Shown: positions 43,739-53,735, counted from the stretch's first letter. The stretch is 61,706 nt of DNA from Promethearchaeota archaeon (GCA_014730295.1 WJIN01000428.1:1-61706), one strand, 5' to 3'. Notes: a model not told the origin generated them from the letters alone. Translations and numbers: made by a program.

Positions 43739-44485
43739 ATGTTTTTCAGTAGCGGTGGGTCAATCAAGTCGGGTCGGAAAGTTGTTGATTCGCTATATTA
43801 TTTTGCAGAGCAGCAGATGCTCGATTGTAATCAGTATATGATTAAGGATGAGGAATCCGAAGAACTGGTATTGTTTGATGCGGGAAATGGTAAGTCTCTG
43901 AATGGATTATTTGAAGGGATAGAAAAATTGGGACTTGATCCCGAGCATATCACCAAACTCTACCTTACTCACGAACATGTAGACCATGTTCTCGGTGTGT
44001 ATACGTTCTTGGACAAGTTTGGGAACGATACGCTAGAGATTTTCGCATATGGTCGAACGGCTGATATTCTACGGCAAGGGAAAGAATCGGAAATTTTTCC
44101 GGGGAATTTGGGCATCAGCCCCAGAATGTTTGGAGTCGAAATCCGCCCGATTCAAGTCCATAAAATCACGGAAGATGATCCCGTGCATATTGGACAAGAT
44201 TATAATTTCACTATTTATCATACGCCCGGACACTCCCAAGGATCGATTGTTTATTATGAACCCGATAAAAAGATTCTCATTCCGGGTGATTTGGTCTTTA
44301 CAGGAGGCAGTTTTGGAAGATATGACTTTCCAGGGAGCTCTTTAAGTCAGCTACAAGACTCCATAAAGCTTGTGAATAATCTAGATGTGACTTATTTACT
44401 TCCCGGACATATGGGTATTAGTGACAATGGAAATACTCAAATAGCGGCCTCAAATAGAATGGTTCACACAATAGGACCATATTAG
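43739..44485 (+). CDS. Metallo-beta-lactamase-fold hydrolase
   Basis: The 248-residue protein has the metal-binding motif LTHEHVDHVLG near 80, HTPGHSQGSI near 162, PGDLVFTGG near 183 and a late LPGHMG His. The layout is that of glyoxalase-II-like MBL enzymes. It is probably a cytoplasmic hydrolase of thioester or phosphoester bonds. It is divergent to the ModE-like gene with a 120-nt gap. All metal residues are present. Confidence 0.88.
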   Translation: MFFSSGGSIKSGRKVVDSLYYFAEQQMLDCNQYMIKDEESEELVLFDAGNGKSLNGLFEGIEKLGLDPEHITKLYLTHEHVDHVLGVYTFLDKFGNDTLEIFAYGRTADILRQGKESEIFPGNLGISPRMFGVEIRPIQVHKITEDDPVHIGQDYNFTIYHTPGHSQGSIVYYEPDKKILIPGDLVFTGGSFGRYDFPGSSLSQLQDSIKLVNNLDVTYLLPGHMGISDNGNTQIAASNRMVHTIGPY

Positions 44486-44642
44486 AAATGAATAAGATCA
44501 ATCTTTTTCTTTCCTTCTTCTACACATAGAGAACCAATTCATAAGTGATTATTAAAAACATTTTTTAAAGCATTGTATTTTATAATATCTTAACCCAATT
44601 ATATAACATTGGTAAAATTAATTTAAAAAAGGTTGAAAAAAT

Positions 44643-45302
44643 ATGTCAACAGCATCAGAAGAGATACATTTAAGAAGCTATCCCAAAATAATCTTTTTCT
44701 ACCCTACATTCCTTACATCTTTGGTACTCTGGTTGATCCAATTGATAATCGGAGCCCCTTATTTCGTATTAGGATACTTCTGGATTGGGATCTTTTTCAT
44801 AAACGTATTTGTCATTGCCTTTGACTTTTCATCGACGAAGTTTTTCATTTTAATATTGATAATCGTTATTGTGGCGGTATTATTGATCTTTTTACTTCCT
44901 AACTTAAATATTTTTGGTGGCGCAGGCGTAGGTGACCCCTTTGATCTCGGATTGACTGCCAACTTTTACTTGACAATGACCATCATATTTGGCTTTGTTT
45001 TAGCCATTGTGATAATTAACGCCCAATTCAATTATTGGAAAGTAGAAAGAAACGAGATCTATCATAAGAGCGGAATTTTCAGCTCGGCAGAACGATATCC
45101 TGTCCAGAGTTTAAGGATTAAGAAATCTATTCCTGACGTATTTGAATTTCTATTCTTACGCGCGGGGAGATTAGTGTTGATGCCAGGAAGACAAGAGGAA
45201 GTAATCACACTTCCTACAGTGCTTAACATAAATAATAAGACAGAACGAATCGACCATCTATTAAGCCATATATCAGTAGAACCAGATGAAATAGATCAAT
45301 AA
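44643..45302 (+). CDS. Membrane protein with bacterial PH-like (DUF304/YdbS) domain
   Basis: The 219-residue protein has two membrane hairpins (about residues 17-77 and 95-125) followed by a soluble beta-rich segment with NEIYHKSGIFSSAERYPVQSLR and RAGRLVLMPGRQEEVITLPTV, matching the bPH2/YdbS-type domain. The function of these domains in prokaryotes is largely unknown; they are thought to act at the membrane. An oligo-T terminator follows the gene. Confidence 0.72.
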   Translation: MSTASEEIHLRSYPKIIFFYPTFLTSLVLWLIQLIIGAPYFVLGYFWIGIFFINVFVIAFDFSSTKFFILILIIVIVAVLLIFLLPNLNIFGGAGVGDPFDLGLTANFYLTMTIIFGFVLAIVIINAQFNYWKVERNEIYHKSGIFSSAERYPVQSLRIKKSIPDVFEFLFLRAGRLVLMPGRQEEVITLPTVLNINNKTERIDHLLSHISVEPDEIDQ

Positions 45303-45333
45303 AGATCACGATTTTAAATCTAATTTTCAGTTC

Positions 45334-45341
45334 TTTTTTTT
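45334..45341 (+). terminator. Oligo-T terminator after PH-like gene
   Basis: Eight consecutive T lie 31 nt after the stop at 45302 and precede the next plus-strand gene, which suggests separate transcription. Confidence 0.45.
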
Positions 45342-45541
45342 ATTTTAACTTCTAACATAGTTTTAAAAGAGAGAGAAGAATTCTTTTTTATTTAAGCTCT
45401 GTTTTAGTTAGTAGTTTTAAGTCAATCAATGAAAGATTTGGCAGAATAGTAAATCAGTTATTGAGATGCCTTCAAATATATAATTTTCGAAAAAATCTTA
45501 TTAGAGGCTGTATTATCCTACTAAACGACCCAAAACGAATT

Positions 45542-48283
45542 ATGTTTAATGTAGATGATTTCGATGCTTATCCAGAACTACATTCGGAGATAAAAAAGAT
45601 AAATAAATATGTGAGAAAAGAGAAGAAATCCAAACTCGCATCGATTATCGAGGAGCTTCATGAGTTCTTGGAAGAAAACACATTAGAGGTTCCCATCACA
45701 TTCATTTTGAGTGTGATGATAGAAGAGTATCCGAGCTTAATCGATATTGAACTCATTGAAAAAATAGAACCATTTTTGAAATCTGAAAATACCAAACTGA
45801 AGTTGAACTCAATTATAATCATCGGCTTTTACGTTCTCCATCATCTCGATTCTATAAATCAAAAATATATTACATACCTCATGGAATTCTTACACAGCGA
45901 ACAGCAAGATATACGAGAAAACTCCTATTATTTCTTGAAGCGTATTTCCAAGTCAGAACCCCGGGTATTATGTAAGAATAAAACTCACCTTATCAAATCA
46001 TTTCAGAATGAAATTGGTCAAAAAAATATTGGCAACCTTATTCTTCTCCTCTCGTTTCTGGAAAGATGTAATGAATTTAATTTTCAACACCTCTACCAGC
46101 TCCGTAGTATATCAATTGAAATTATTCGAAAAGTCTTGGGGAAAAATGAGTCCGATCTTAGAAAGGCTCTAGAGAAGTTATTAAATAAAATATTCCCTGA
46201 GATTGCATCAACTAATTTTCTGGATGAGGATAAACTAGAGAGATTAATAGAGTCTTTAGAAAGTCTATTTATCAAAAGGAAGTATAATTTTTCCACGATT
46301 AGTAAAGAACAGAATATTAATTTCAGCCAGTTTTTAGAAAGTTTCAAGAAATCGACCTTGGAGGAGAAAGAGATCTTTTTCTATACAAGGAACAGAGAAA
46401 CTCAACAAACCGTTTTCTACGAATTAGAAAAAGACAAACTATTCAACTTCTTTAATCAACCCCAGAAACTTTCTCACGAAGATATTATTAATGAATTTTC
46501 TGAAGTCTTAGATGCAGATGAGTTACAATTATTCATCAAAACATTAGTAAAATTAGGACATATTCAAGGTTATCTATCTGAATTTTATTTTTATCCGTCA
46601 AGCTATATCATCTCTATGTTAAAGAACGATTTGGAGAAGAAAGGAGAGATCCATCTCAGCGACTACAATCATCTCCCTCTGAATTATGTAAAAAAGCTCG
46701 TCAAGGAAATAACTCAAAAGGAAAAATATAATATCTTGATAGGAAATGAAAAGACCTCCTTCTACTCACTAAGCAAAAAAAGAGAGGATATCACGCGGAG
46801 AGCCGCAAAGGAAACCTTTATCGATCTTAAAGAGTTTCAAACTCGATTAACGGATAAATCTTTTATTCGGCTCATAAAATCCTTGCCTAAAGAATATTTG
46901 ACCAATTTTCATAAGCGAACGTACTGGTTAACCAATATTGGGAAATTAAAATTTGAACGAGAGTTAGAGAATACCAAAATTATTGGCTATTTTGATGTAG
47001 ACCGTGTTTCAGAGAAGTTAAAGATCGATAGATTATTGATATATGATATCTTTGATACTGAAGTTGATGAGCGAAGTGGTCTTTGGAATGAGGAAAGAAC
47101 TATATTTTATTATTCACGGTATCTGAAAGATAAAATAGAAAAAATAACAAAAATTCAAGATAAAGAACAACAACTAAAGGAAATTGAATCGATTTCCCAA
47201 AAATTGAACATAAACAAAGAACAAATTCTTCGTAAGATTGCAGAAAATACGAAATCCATTGGTGAGGAAATTAAGCAAAAGGATCAGATAAAAATTTCTG
47301 AATATCTAGAAAAGACTGGAATGGATTATGATACGTTTATAGATTATTTAAATACTCTTAACCTAAATTTCCTTAAAAAAGGAGATACCCTTATTTTCAA
47401 TCCCGCAAAAATTGAAAACGCAAAAAAAAAGGTAAAAGAGTTTATTAAGTCAGAATCTACGTCAAAAGAAGTAATTTCTCTGGGTACCTATGACATCAAC
47501 TCGCAGCTTATGAAAGAGATTATAGAGCAACTGCAAAATTCTGGAGATATCAAGGGAGTATTCTATAAGGAAAATAATGAAGTAAAATTCTATACTGAAA
47601 TGGGTATTAAAAGGCTGATGTTGTCTGGCATTTCTGTATTTTCTTTACATGACCTATTTTTAGGAAAAGACTTATCAGATGATGAGATTGATATTTTGCT
47701 TGATATTTTTGGCGAACTGCGAAAAAATGGTAAGCTAACCGGTACCTTCGACGAGGAAACGTTAACATTCAGCAGTGATGAGATTATCTTTGCCCATACC
47801 TACATGGAACGTCTCGATAAATTTGAAAAGAGGGTGAATGATTATTATGATAGATTTAATCGGGAGTTTCAGAAAATTAAGAAAGTACTCACTAAAGATT
47901 CGACCATATATCCCCAAGAAATTAAAATTGTCCAAGACGCAATTAACAGAATTAATGAACGCTATATCCATTGGAGAAGTGATCTTGATGCAACAATTAC
48001 CAGAATAAATAAACAAGTGTTGAAGGAACAAGGATATTCTGAGAAGAAATACAAATCTCTCTCATTTATGGAGGATAATTTAGAACAAGTGAGGTCCTTT
48101 GCTGAAGAAGAAAGAGTGAAAGAATTAATGGAGGGATTTAACTTGTGGATAAATTTATTCAATCAAATAGAATTAAAATATCAAAATATAATTTTTTATC
48201 AGAAACGCGTGCTTAATAATCCTGACGACCAACAAGCAAAGCAGAAATTAAGAGATTTAAGAGAGGAATTAAATCTGATTTAA
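45542..48283 (+). CDS. Large HEAT/winged-helix-rich protein, possibly UFL1-like
   Basis: The 913-residue protein starts with HEAT/ARM-like helical repeats (NSIIIIGFYVLHHLDS, DIRENSYYFLKRISKSEP). A long central part alternates helices with short strand-rich wings ending in aromatic residues (EDIINEFSEVLDADELQLFIKTLV then IQGYLSEFYFYP; later FSLHDLFLG ... GKLTGTFDEETLTFSS), suggesting serial winged-helix units. A C-terminal coiled region follows. The unit pattern recalls UFL1, the E3 scaffold of ufmylation, reported in Asgard genomes, but this is weak by eye. I chose the ATG at 45542; a TTG at 45461 would add 27 poor-looking residues. Confidence 0.6.
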   Translation: MFNVDDFDAYPELHSEIKKINKYVRKEKKSKLASIIEELHEFLEENTLEVPITFILSVMIEEYPSLIDIELIEKIEPFLKSENTKLKLNSIIIIGFYVLHHLDSINQKYITYLMEFLHSEQQDIRENSYYFLKRISKSEPRVLCKNKTHLIKSFQNEIGQKNIGNLILLLSFLERCNEFNFQHLYQLRSISIEIIRKVLGKNESDLRKALEKLLNKIFPEIASTNFLDEDKLERLIESLESLFIKRKYNFSTISKEQNINFSQFLESFKKSTLEEKEIFFYTRNRETQQTVFYELEKDKLFNFFNQPQKLSHEDIINEFSEVLDADELQLFIKTLVKLGHIQGYLSEFYFYPSSYIISMLKNDLEKKGEIHLSDYNHLPLNYVKKLVKEITQKEKYNILIGNEKTSFYSLSKKREDITRRAAKETFIDLKEFQTRLTDKSFIRLIKSLPKEYLTNFHKRTYWLTNIGKLKFERELENTKIIGYFDVDRVSEKLKIDRLLIYDIFDTEVDERSGLWNEERTIFYYSRYLKDKIEKITKIQDKEQQLKEIESISQKLNINKEQILRKIAENTKSIGEEIKQKDQIKISEYLEKTGMDYDTFIDYLNTLNLNFLKKGDTLIFNPAKIENAKKKVKEFIKSESTSKEVISLGTYDINSQLMKEIIEQLQNSGDIKGVFYKENNEVKFYTEMGIKRLMLSGISVFSLHDLFLGKDLSDDEIDILLDIFGELRKNGKLTGTFDEETLTFSSDEIIFAHTYMERLDKFEKRVNDYYDRFNREFQKIKKVLTKDSTIYPQEIKIVQDAINRINERYIHWRSDLDATITRINKQVLKEQGYSEKKYKSLSFMEDNLEQVRSFAEEERVKELMEGFNLWINLFNQIELKYQNIIFYQKRVLNNPDDQQAKQKLRDLREELNLI

Positions 48284-48299
48284 ATAAGAGATGCACAAT

Positions 48300-48581
48300 T
48301 TAGCGCTGATCATCAACCTTTTTTACAAATTGTTCGATATCAATTTTATTTTCTGGCACAATTTTATAGGTTTTAGGGCTACTTTTCCCGTTTAATTCCA
48401 AGATCTCATTCTCTTCAAGAAACGCTAGAGACCGCCAGATAAAGTTAATCTTCGATCGATTGGAAGATTTAATGTTATTGCATCGTCTTACTCTCTTGGT
48501 ATTTACAATATAAACGTTATTCTCAATCAATTTATTAATAGCAGATAAAGTTTCTCTCAAGTTCTTTAGAAAAAAATCCAT
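48300..48581 (-). CDS. Small winged-helix-like protein
   Basis: The 93-residue product has two helices, a basic turn (NTKRVRRCNNIKSSNRSK), a helix (FIWRSLAFLEENEI) and a strand pair (LELNGKSSPKTYKIV), consistent with a winged helix. It converges with the large plus-strand gene, with 16 nt between the two stops. It could be a DNA-binding regulator, but no family is recognised and the gene itself is less certain than its neighbours. Confidence 0.5.
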   Translation of the reverse strand: MDFFLKNLRETLSAINKLIENNVYIVNTKRVRRCNNIKSSNRSKINFIWRSLAFLEENEILELNGKSSPKTYKIVPENKIDIEQFVKKVDDQR

Positions 48582-48933
48582 TCTTATAATATGCCCCTCT
48601 TATGGTGATTTATGCTTTCTAAGGTAAAATTAGAGCTAGCTTCTTATACTAAAATCTCTAATAATACGTGTTGATTTATGTATTCAATTTATGTTTTGTA
48701 TAATTTAAATATTTTTTACAACATAAAAATCTAAACCAATACCATATTCTAATAGACTCGGTTACCATAGGAGTATGTTTCCGTAAAGCTGCTCGGTTTT
48801 CTCTCTGCGATAGTTGCTAAACTCTTATTGGGAGCGAATAAGGTATGAAATGAATTTTTCCTCTCTCAAAAAATGTTAATATGTTAATATAGAAAGAAAA
48901 AATTGAATTATATGATTTGTTGAATATAGGATT
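48582..48933. other. Intergenic region, partly GC-richer, with hairpin
   Basis: This 352-nt gap lies between two minus-strand genes. The stretch 48750-48850 is richer in G and C than its flanks and contains a hairpin with CTTATT (48824-48829) and AATAAG (48837-48842) around GGGAGCG. No coding frame is visible. It could be an unannotated small RNA or a decayed remnant. Confidence 0.4.
48824..48842. repeat. Hairpin, 6-bp stem with GGGAGCG loop
   Basis: CTTATT and AATAAG pair perfectly around a seven-base loop in a GC-richer intergenic island. It is not followed by an oligo-T run, so a simple terminator is unlikely. Confidence 0.4.
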
Positions 48934-50538
48934 TTAGTGGCGAAATACCCGCTTTCCGCAAAATACTAAAGCACAATCTAATTCATTGGCTCTATTAATA
49001 ACCTTATTATCTCGTATTGAACCACCAGGATTAATAATTGCGTTTGCCCCGGCTTCTACCGCAGCTTCTAATCCATCAGGAAATGGAAAAAAAGAATCAG
49101 TGCCCATAACCGAATTTTGTAAAGCTTCCTCATGGCCAAATTCTCTGGCTTTTTGGACGGCTAATTTAACCACATGAACACGACTCTGCTGCCCCGCTCC
49201 GATTCCGATTGTATAGATTCCGGTATCGTAGGTCTGAACAAAACATGCAGAATTCGATTTCGCCCATTTAGAAACTTTATAGGCAAATATAAGCGCTTCT
49301 TTTTCCTCTTCTGAGACCCCTCGTTCACTCACCACATTCCATTCTTTAATAACAGGTTTATGATCATATTCTTGAACTATTACACCTCCAAGCACCGATC
49401 TAAGTTCAGGATTTTCATAGATCTCCTCTCGGTTGGTAAGAAAGTCTCCAAATTCAAGAACTCTCATGTTTTCCTTTTGTTGTAATATTTCGAGCGCCTT
49501 TGGTTCGAATGATGGGGCCATAATTACTTCAATAAAGATATTCTCTTGATTTACAATATAATCCGCGACTTCCTCGGTTAATTCCTTATTCACCCCCCAA
49601 ATTCCACCGAACGCAGATAAAGGATCTGTGCTGAATGCTTTTTTAACTGATGCGAGCTGGTCTTTCTTATCTATAGCAATCCCATTTGGGGAAGTGTGTT
49701 TCAATATCGCGGTGACATAGTGCTCAGTGCCGAAGTCTAAGAGGATTTGAATACACGAGTCAATATCAAGATAATTATTAAAGGAAATCTCTTTTCCGTT
49801 GAGCTGTTTAAAATCTTGTAATCCATATTTGGAAGATAGATCCTTGTAAAACGCAGCTTCTTGGTCCCAATTCTCTCCGTATCGTGTATCTTGGACTTTT
49901 TCGAAAACCTTGATAAGGTGTTTGGGTAAAAGCTTATCTTGAATTCTCTTTTGAAGATAATTTGCGATTTTTGCATTATAATCTGCCATAATTACAAAGA
50001 CTTCATGAGCCAGCATCGTTCTTAATTCATCTCCGACAGTTCCATTATTTTTTCTTAATTCTTCTAGGACTCTATCATAATATTTTGCGCCGGGAACGAC
50101 AACCACATCGGGATAATTTTTTGCTGCTGCTCGTATCATAGTGGGACCACCGATATCGATCATCTCCAACGCCTCCTCTAATGATGTATCAGGCTTAGAG
50201 ATGGCCTCCTCAAATTGATAGAGATTACAGACCACCATATCGATAGGTGGGATATCGTATTTTTTTGCGTCCGTGATATCATCCTTATTTTCGCGTCTAT
50301 ACAGAATTCCTCCCTCGATCTTTGGGTGAAGTGTTTTAACTCGGCCTTCAAACATTTCTGGAGATCCCGTGTACTCTGAGATTTTGGTGATTTGTACACC
50401 GTTTTGCTCCAATAATCGACCAGTACCTCCCGTGGACAAGATTTCCACATCAAACTCATCCGCTAAGCTTGTCGCAAAATCCACCACTCCACCTTTATCA
50501 AACACGCTTATAATGGCTCGTTCGATTTTCTTTTTCAT
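48934..50538 (-). CDS. purH: Bifunctional AICAR transformylase/IMP cyclohydrolase (PurH)
   Basis: The 534-residue protein has the N-terminal MGS-like cyclohydrolase domain (ALISVFDKGGVVDF-type start, STGGTGRLLEQNG, FEGRVKTLHPKIEGGIL) and the C-terminal transformylase domain with the catalytic KHTSPNG, SAFGGIWG, a late IGIGAGQQSRVHVV and FPFPDGLEAA. It completes purine synthesis by formylating AICAR and closing the ring to IMP. Many archaea use PurP/PurO instead, so a PurH with FolD nearby points to formyl-THF-based purine synthesis. It appears monocistronic. Confidence 0.92.
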   Translation of the reverse strand: MKKKIERAIISVFDKGGVVDFATSLADEFDVEILSTGGTGRLLEQNGVQITKISEYTGSPEMFEGRVKTLHPKIEGGILYRRENKDDITDAKKYDIPPIDMVVCNLYQFEEAISKPDTSLEEALEMIDIGGPTMIRAAAKNYPDVVVVPGAKYYDRVLEELRKNNGTVGDELRTMLAHEVFVIMADYNAKIANYLQKRIQDKLLPKHLIKVFEKVQDTRYGENWDQEAAFYKDLSSKYGLQDFKQLNGKEISFNNYLDIDSCIQILLDFGTEHYVTAILKHTSPNGIAIDKKDQLASVKKAFSTDPLSAFGGIWGVNKELTEEVADYIVNQENIFIEVIMAPSFEPKALEILQQKENMRVLEFGDFLTNREEIYENPELRSVLGGVIVQEYDHKPVIKEWNVVSERGVSEEEKEALIFAYKVSKWAKSNSACFVQTYDTGIYTIGIGAGQQSRVHVVKLAVQKAREFGHEEALQNSVMGTDSFFPFPDGLEAAVEAGANAIINPGGSIRDNKVINRANELDCALVFCGKRVFRH

Positions 50539-50759
50539 ATAAAAAACTCTACGATGATTTATTTTATTATAGTGATAACTAAGGAAGATAGTAAATGATC
50601 TTGTTAAAATGTTTTATTTCCATTTAACAATGAGTTATTAAAAACAGATACAAGGGTATGATTACTGAATCCACTTAACTAGAAAGGTATTGAATCAATA
50701 ATCAGACTCTCTTTTGATAAAAAGGATTTTTCTGCGTTATACTACAGATAAAAGTTTAA

Positions 50760-52574
50760 TTATGATAAGAATCCCCCCTTCCTAGTATCGTAAGTATTTT
50801 TTCTTCTTTCCTTTAGTTCCCATTCTTGTTTTAGAATGAACTTTTGGACAAATTCATTCGCATTTTTCGGTAGAATCGATCTAAATTCTATGAATCGCGG
50901 TACCATAAAATATGCAAGATTTTCCTTTAGGAATGAATAAAAATCATGATGAGCAAGTTTCGTATTATCTTTGATTTTGCAACAGATCTTTAGCTCCTTT
51001 TTGGAAGAATTCGCAAATTGTACTTCTATCACAGCACTGTTTATGATGAGAGGGTGGGAATTGGCGACTCTTTCAATATCTAAAGCGAAGAAGACCTCAT
51101 TTCCTCTTTTTATCATGTCCGATTTCCTTCCAAGATAATAGAAAAATCCGTCACTATCTTTATATCCAAAATCACCTGTAGAGACCCATCTATCCTCTCC
51201 TATTGTGGCACTGGTTTTTTCCTCTAAATTGTAGTATTCTAATTCAATTGGAAGTTTAGTTCTTGATACTAATTCACCAATATTAGATCTTCCTGGTGGT
51301 AATACATTTCCTTCAGAGTCGCATATCTTTACTTCATATCCTTTGGCAGGAATTCCTATCGATCCAATCTTGCCTCCCTTTGAACCAATATCATTTATGG
51401 TGTATCCTATTCCCTCTACAAGAGACCATCCCTCAATAATATGGATATTGAATCTTCTTTCAAATGCCTCCCATACTTTTTTAAATGCTTCAAACCCAAA
51501 AGCATATTTTAAAGAGTGTTTTCTGTCTGAGACTTTAGGTTCTTGATTCATTAAATCAAGAAAATACGCTCCATAATAACAAAAACCATCAGGTTTATAT
51601 TTAGAAACTTCTTTCCAAAATAGATCTGTGTCAAATTTATCTGTAATTACCACTGAAGAATTAAAATAGAGAGCTGGAATAAACACGAAATATTTTATAA
51701 ATGATTGAAATAATGGAAGTGGACAATAAATTTTATGATTCGGATTGTTAAACCCAAATTTTTTAAGCTTACTCCCAACACTTATCCCTGATAATGTATA
51801 GTAATTTCTATAAAGCACTCCTTTTGGTTTTCCCGTCGTTCCCGCCGTATACATGATCTCGAGAGGATCGCTGCTCTTTATTTTTATATCTGGGTTGCTA
51901 GTATTACTAGAAATGATGTCTTCAAAAGAACTTGTTTTTTTGTCAAATTTAAAACCATCAGGCGAATTTCTTACAAAAACATATTTGATTTTTGAAAGTT
52001 CATTCTCAATTTCTTTGAATCTCTTATAGTATCTATAATCAATAAGAAGAACCGCTGTCTTACTATTCCTTAGAAGATATTCTAATAAATCCCCTTCCAA
52101 TGTGAAACTTACAGGTATCGAGACACATTTCGTTTTTGCAAGACCTAACCAAGTAAAAATTAATTCAGGATGATTTGGAAATAAAATCGCGACATTGGGA
52201 TTATTTATTTCTCGTTCTTTAATAAATTCTATGAAACCGTTGGCAACTTTATTTGCCGCATCGTTCACTTCTTCATAGGAATAGATTCTATCATGATAGT
52301 ATAGTAGAGGTTTTTCATTGTTTTTTTCAGCTGCGGTCTCAATTAATTGACATAAAGTCGCGTCTGAAATCCCATAATTAGTTGTTATCTCCTTAACATC
52401 ATGAATCTTATGTATTATAAGCTTGTTATTTTTTAATTCTATAATCACTTTTTCCTTATTATTAAAAGGAAATGACTCATCTTTTGATATGTCGCTGGGA
52501 ATATAGACCCACGTACTCTTGTACCCTCTATTTCCAGAGGTTCTTTCTGTAATCCTTCCCTCTCCAGTCTTCAT
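50760..52574 (-). CDS. AbrB-like hairpin fused to acyl-CoA-synthetase-like protein (paralogue 1)
   Basis: Residues 1-57 form a SpoVT/AbrB-like segment (WVYIPSDISKDESFPFNNK ... NKLIIHKI). The remainder resembles AMP-forming acyl-CoA ligases of the CaiC type: P-loop MYTAGTTGKPKG, GWSLVEG, STGDFG and GRKSDMIKRG. At the C-terminus, where ligases have PKTxxGK with the catalytic lysine, this protein reads LPKNANEFVQKF, so that lysine is missing. It is homologous over its full length to the 55483-57297 product. A palindromic operator (52588-52601) separates its TATA-like element from the start codon. It may be a weak ligase, or a ligand-sensing DNA-binding protein (inference). Confidence 0.8.
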   Translation of the reverse strand: MKTGEGRITERTSGNRGYKSTWVYIPSDISKDESFPFNNKEKVIIELKNNKLIIHKIHDVKEITTNYGISDATLCQLIETAAEKNNEKPLLYYHDRIYSYEEVNDAANKVANGFIEFIKEREINNPNVAILFPNHPELIFTWLGLAKTKCVSIPVSFTLEGDLLEYLLRNSKTAVLLIDYRYYKRFKEIENELSKIKYVFVRNSPDGFKFDKKTSSFEDIISSNTSNPDIKIKSSDPLEIMYTAGTTGKPKGVLYRNYYTLSGISVGSKLKKFGFNNPNHKIYCPLPLFQSFIKYFVFIPALYFNSSVVITDKFDTDLFWKEVSKYKPDGFCYYGAYFLDLMNQEPKVSDRKHSLKYAFGFEAFKKVWEAFERRFNIHIIEGWSLVEGIGYTINDIGSKGGKIGSIGIPAKGYEVKICDSEGNVLPPGRSNIGELVSRTKLPIELEYYNLEEKTSATIGEDRWVSTGDFGYKDSDGFFYYLGRKSDMIKRGNEVFFALDIERVANSHPLIINSAVIEVQFANSSKKELKICCKIKDNTKLAHHDFYSFLKENLAYFMVPRFIEFRSILPKNANEFVQKFILKQEWELKERRKNTYDTRKGGFLS

Positions 52575-52587
52575 GACAAAAAAGTAT

Positions 52588-52601
52588 TTTACTAGAGTAA
52601 A
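52588..52601. promoter_or_regulatory. Palindromic operator of synthetase-like gene 1
   Basis: TTTACTAGAGTAAA is a perfect 6-2-6 palindrome 14-27 nt upstream of the start codon, directly downstream of a TATA-like element (52605-52617), a repressor-type position. It is a member of the repeated motif described in the findings. Confidence 0.65.
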
Positions 52602-52707
52602 TAGTTATTTATTATAGTAATATCATCTCCATTATTAAATGTTGTCTAAAAAGTTTTTTCTCGTAAATTAAAACTTCTTCTAATTGGATTCGATTAAACT
52701 ATAAAGC

Positions 52708-52722
52708 AAAAAAAAGAAAAAA
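52708..52722 (-). terminator. Oligo-T terminator of 7-TM gene
   Basis: Runs of eight and six A on the plus strand become T-runs on the coding strand, starting 14 nt after the stop of the 7-TM gene. This suggests the gene ends its own transcript. Confidence 0.5.
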
Positions 52723-52735
52723 TTTAGTTTGAGAT

Positions 52736-53563
52736 TTACTTCTCTAAGAATAGTCTTTCTATTGATGGGGGTAATACAAATCCGATATATCCAGATACAA
52801 CGGCTATTGTTAGTATAATTTTTGCGATTATTGATGCCAAAACGGGATCCATCCATGAAAATAATAGATTTCTATAAATTTCCATAATACTCCCAAAGGC
52901 AATACCAATGATATAAATTGTTAAAAATCTAGACTTCAATCGTATTCTTGGTTTTTTAGCACCAAAGGATTCGACCACAATCCATCCGACTCCGAAAATA
53001 AAAAATAGCAACGATATGGTTAGATAAATATAGCTTATCTCTGAATAAAATACAATAAATGGAAAAACAGCAGTTCCAAGGACCGTTTGAAAATCAGTTG
53101 TTGCTAATGGCCCAAATGTTTGAACCGCTAAAGGCACTTGTTCGATAAAGATCCAATACCAATATGAAATCTGGAGAATTGCAATAATTAAACCTAAAAT
53201 CCCAAGAAAATATTTCCGTCTCTTTCCTTCAATACTGGTTAATTTTGAGATTCCAATATACCAAATGAAATGGACGATAAACAAGAATCCCCCTTGCACG
53301 ATGAAATATAGCGTCCAAATATATTCAGGAAAAGCATCAAACACCAAAATGATGATGCTGTTAAAAAGTACGCCACCCCACGCTAATACACCAGCTAGGA
53401 ATATAAACGAAATATAGATAATTGTATTATACTTCATTTTTATACCTTTGCGAATCATTGTTAGAGTCAGTGTGATGTTTATCAATATAAAGATTATAAT
53501 GGTTATGAAAATCGTCATCAATTGTACGTTTCCTAAGAAAACATCTCGAAATTGAAATATCAT
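52736..53563 (-). CDS. Seven-helix membrane protein of the operator cluster
   Basis: The 275-residue protein has about seven hydrophobic helices and no catalytic signature; the polar loops are short (GKRRKYF; ESFGAKKPRIRLKSR). It resembles 7-TM sensory domains in general layout but is not obviously similar to the pair at 29240-31078. It lies between synthetase-like gene 1 and the dehydratase gene. A variant of the cluster palindrome lies about 110 nt upstream, so it may belong to the regulon as a transporter or sensor. The function is unknown. Confidence 0.7.
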   Translation of the reverse strand: MIFQFRDVFLGNVQLMTIFITIIIFILINITLTLTMIRKGIKMKYNTIIYISFIFLAGVLAWGGVLFNSIIILVFDAFPEYIWTLYFIVQGGFLFIVHFIWYIGISKLTSIEGKRRKYFLGILGLIIAILQISYWYWIFIEQVPLAVQTFGPLATTDFQTVLGTAVFPFIVFYSEISYIYLTISLLFFIFGVGWIVVESFGAKKPRIRLKSRFLTIYIIGIAFGSIMEIYRNLLFSWMDPVLASIIAKIILTIAVVSGYIGFVLPPSIERLFLEK

Positions 53564-53658
53564 TCTAATTTCCCTGAAAATTTATATTATTATAGTTTGA
53601 ATAATATATAATTATAATATCTTATAAAACCTCTATTTAAATGTTTTGTGGTTTTTTT

Positions 53659-53684
53659 AGTAATTGTATAATTACTTACGTAAT
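53659..53684. promoter_or_regulatory. Variant operator upstream of 7-TM gene
   Basis: Two overlapping inverted repeats are seen: AGTAAT/ATTACT with a six-base spacer (53659-53676) and ATTAC-TTAC-GTAAT (53671-53684). The half-site is that of the other operators. It lies about 100-120 nt upstream of the start codon at 53563, farther than in the other genes. Confidence 0.45.
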
Positions 53685-53735
53685 ATAAAAGTTGAGTATC
53701 CTCCTATATTTACTATAAATAAATGAGATGTGGTA

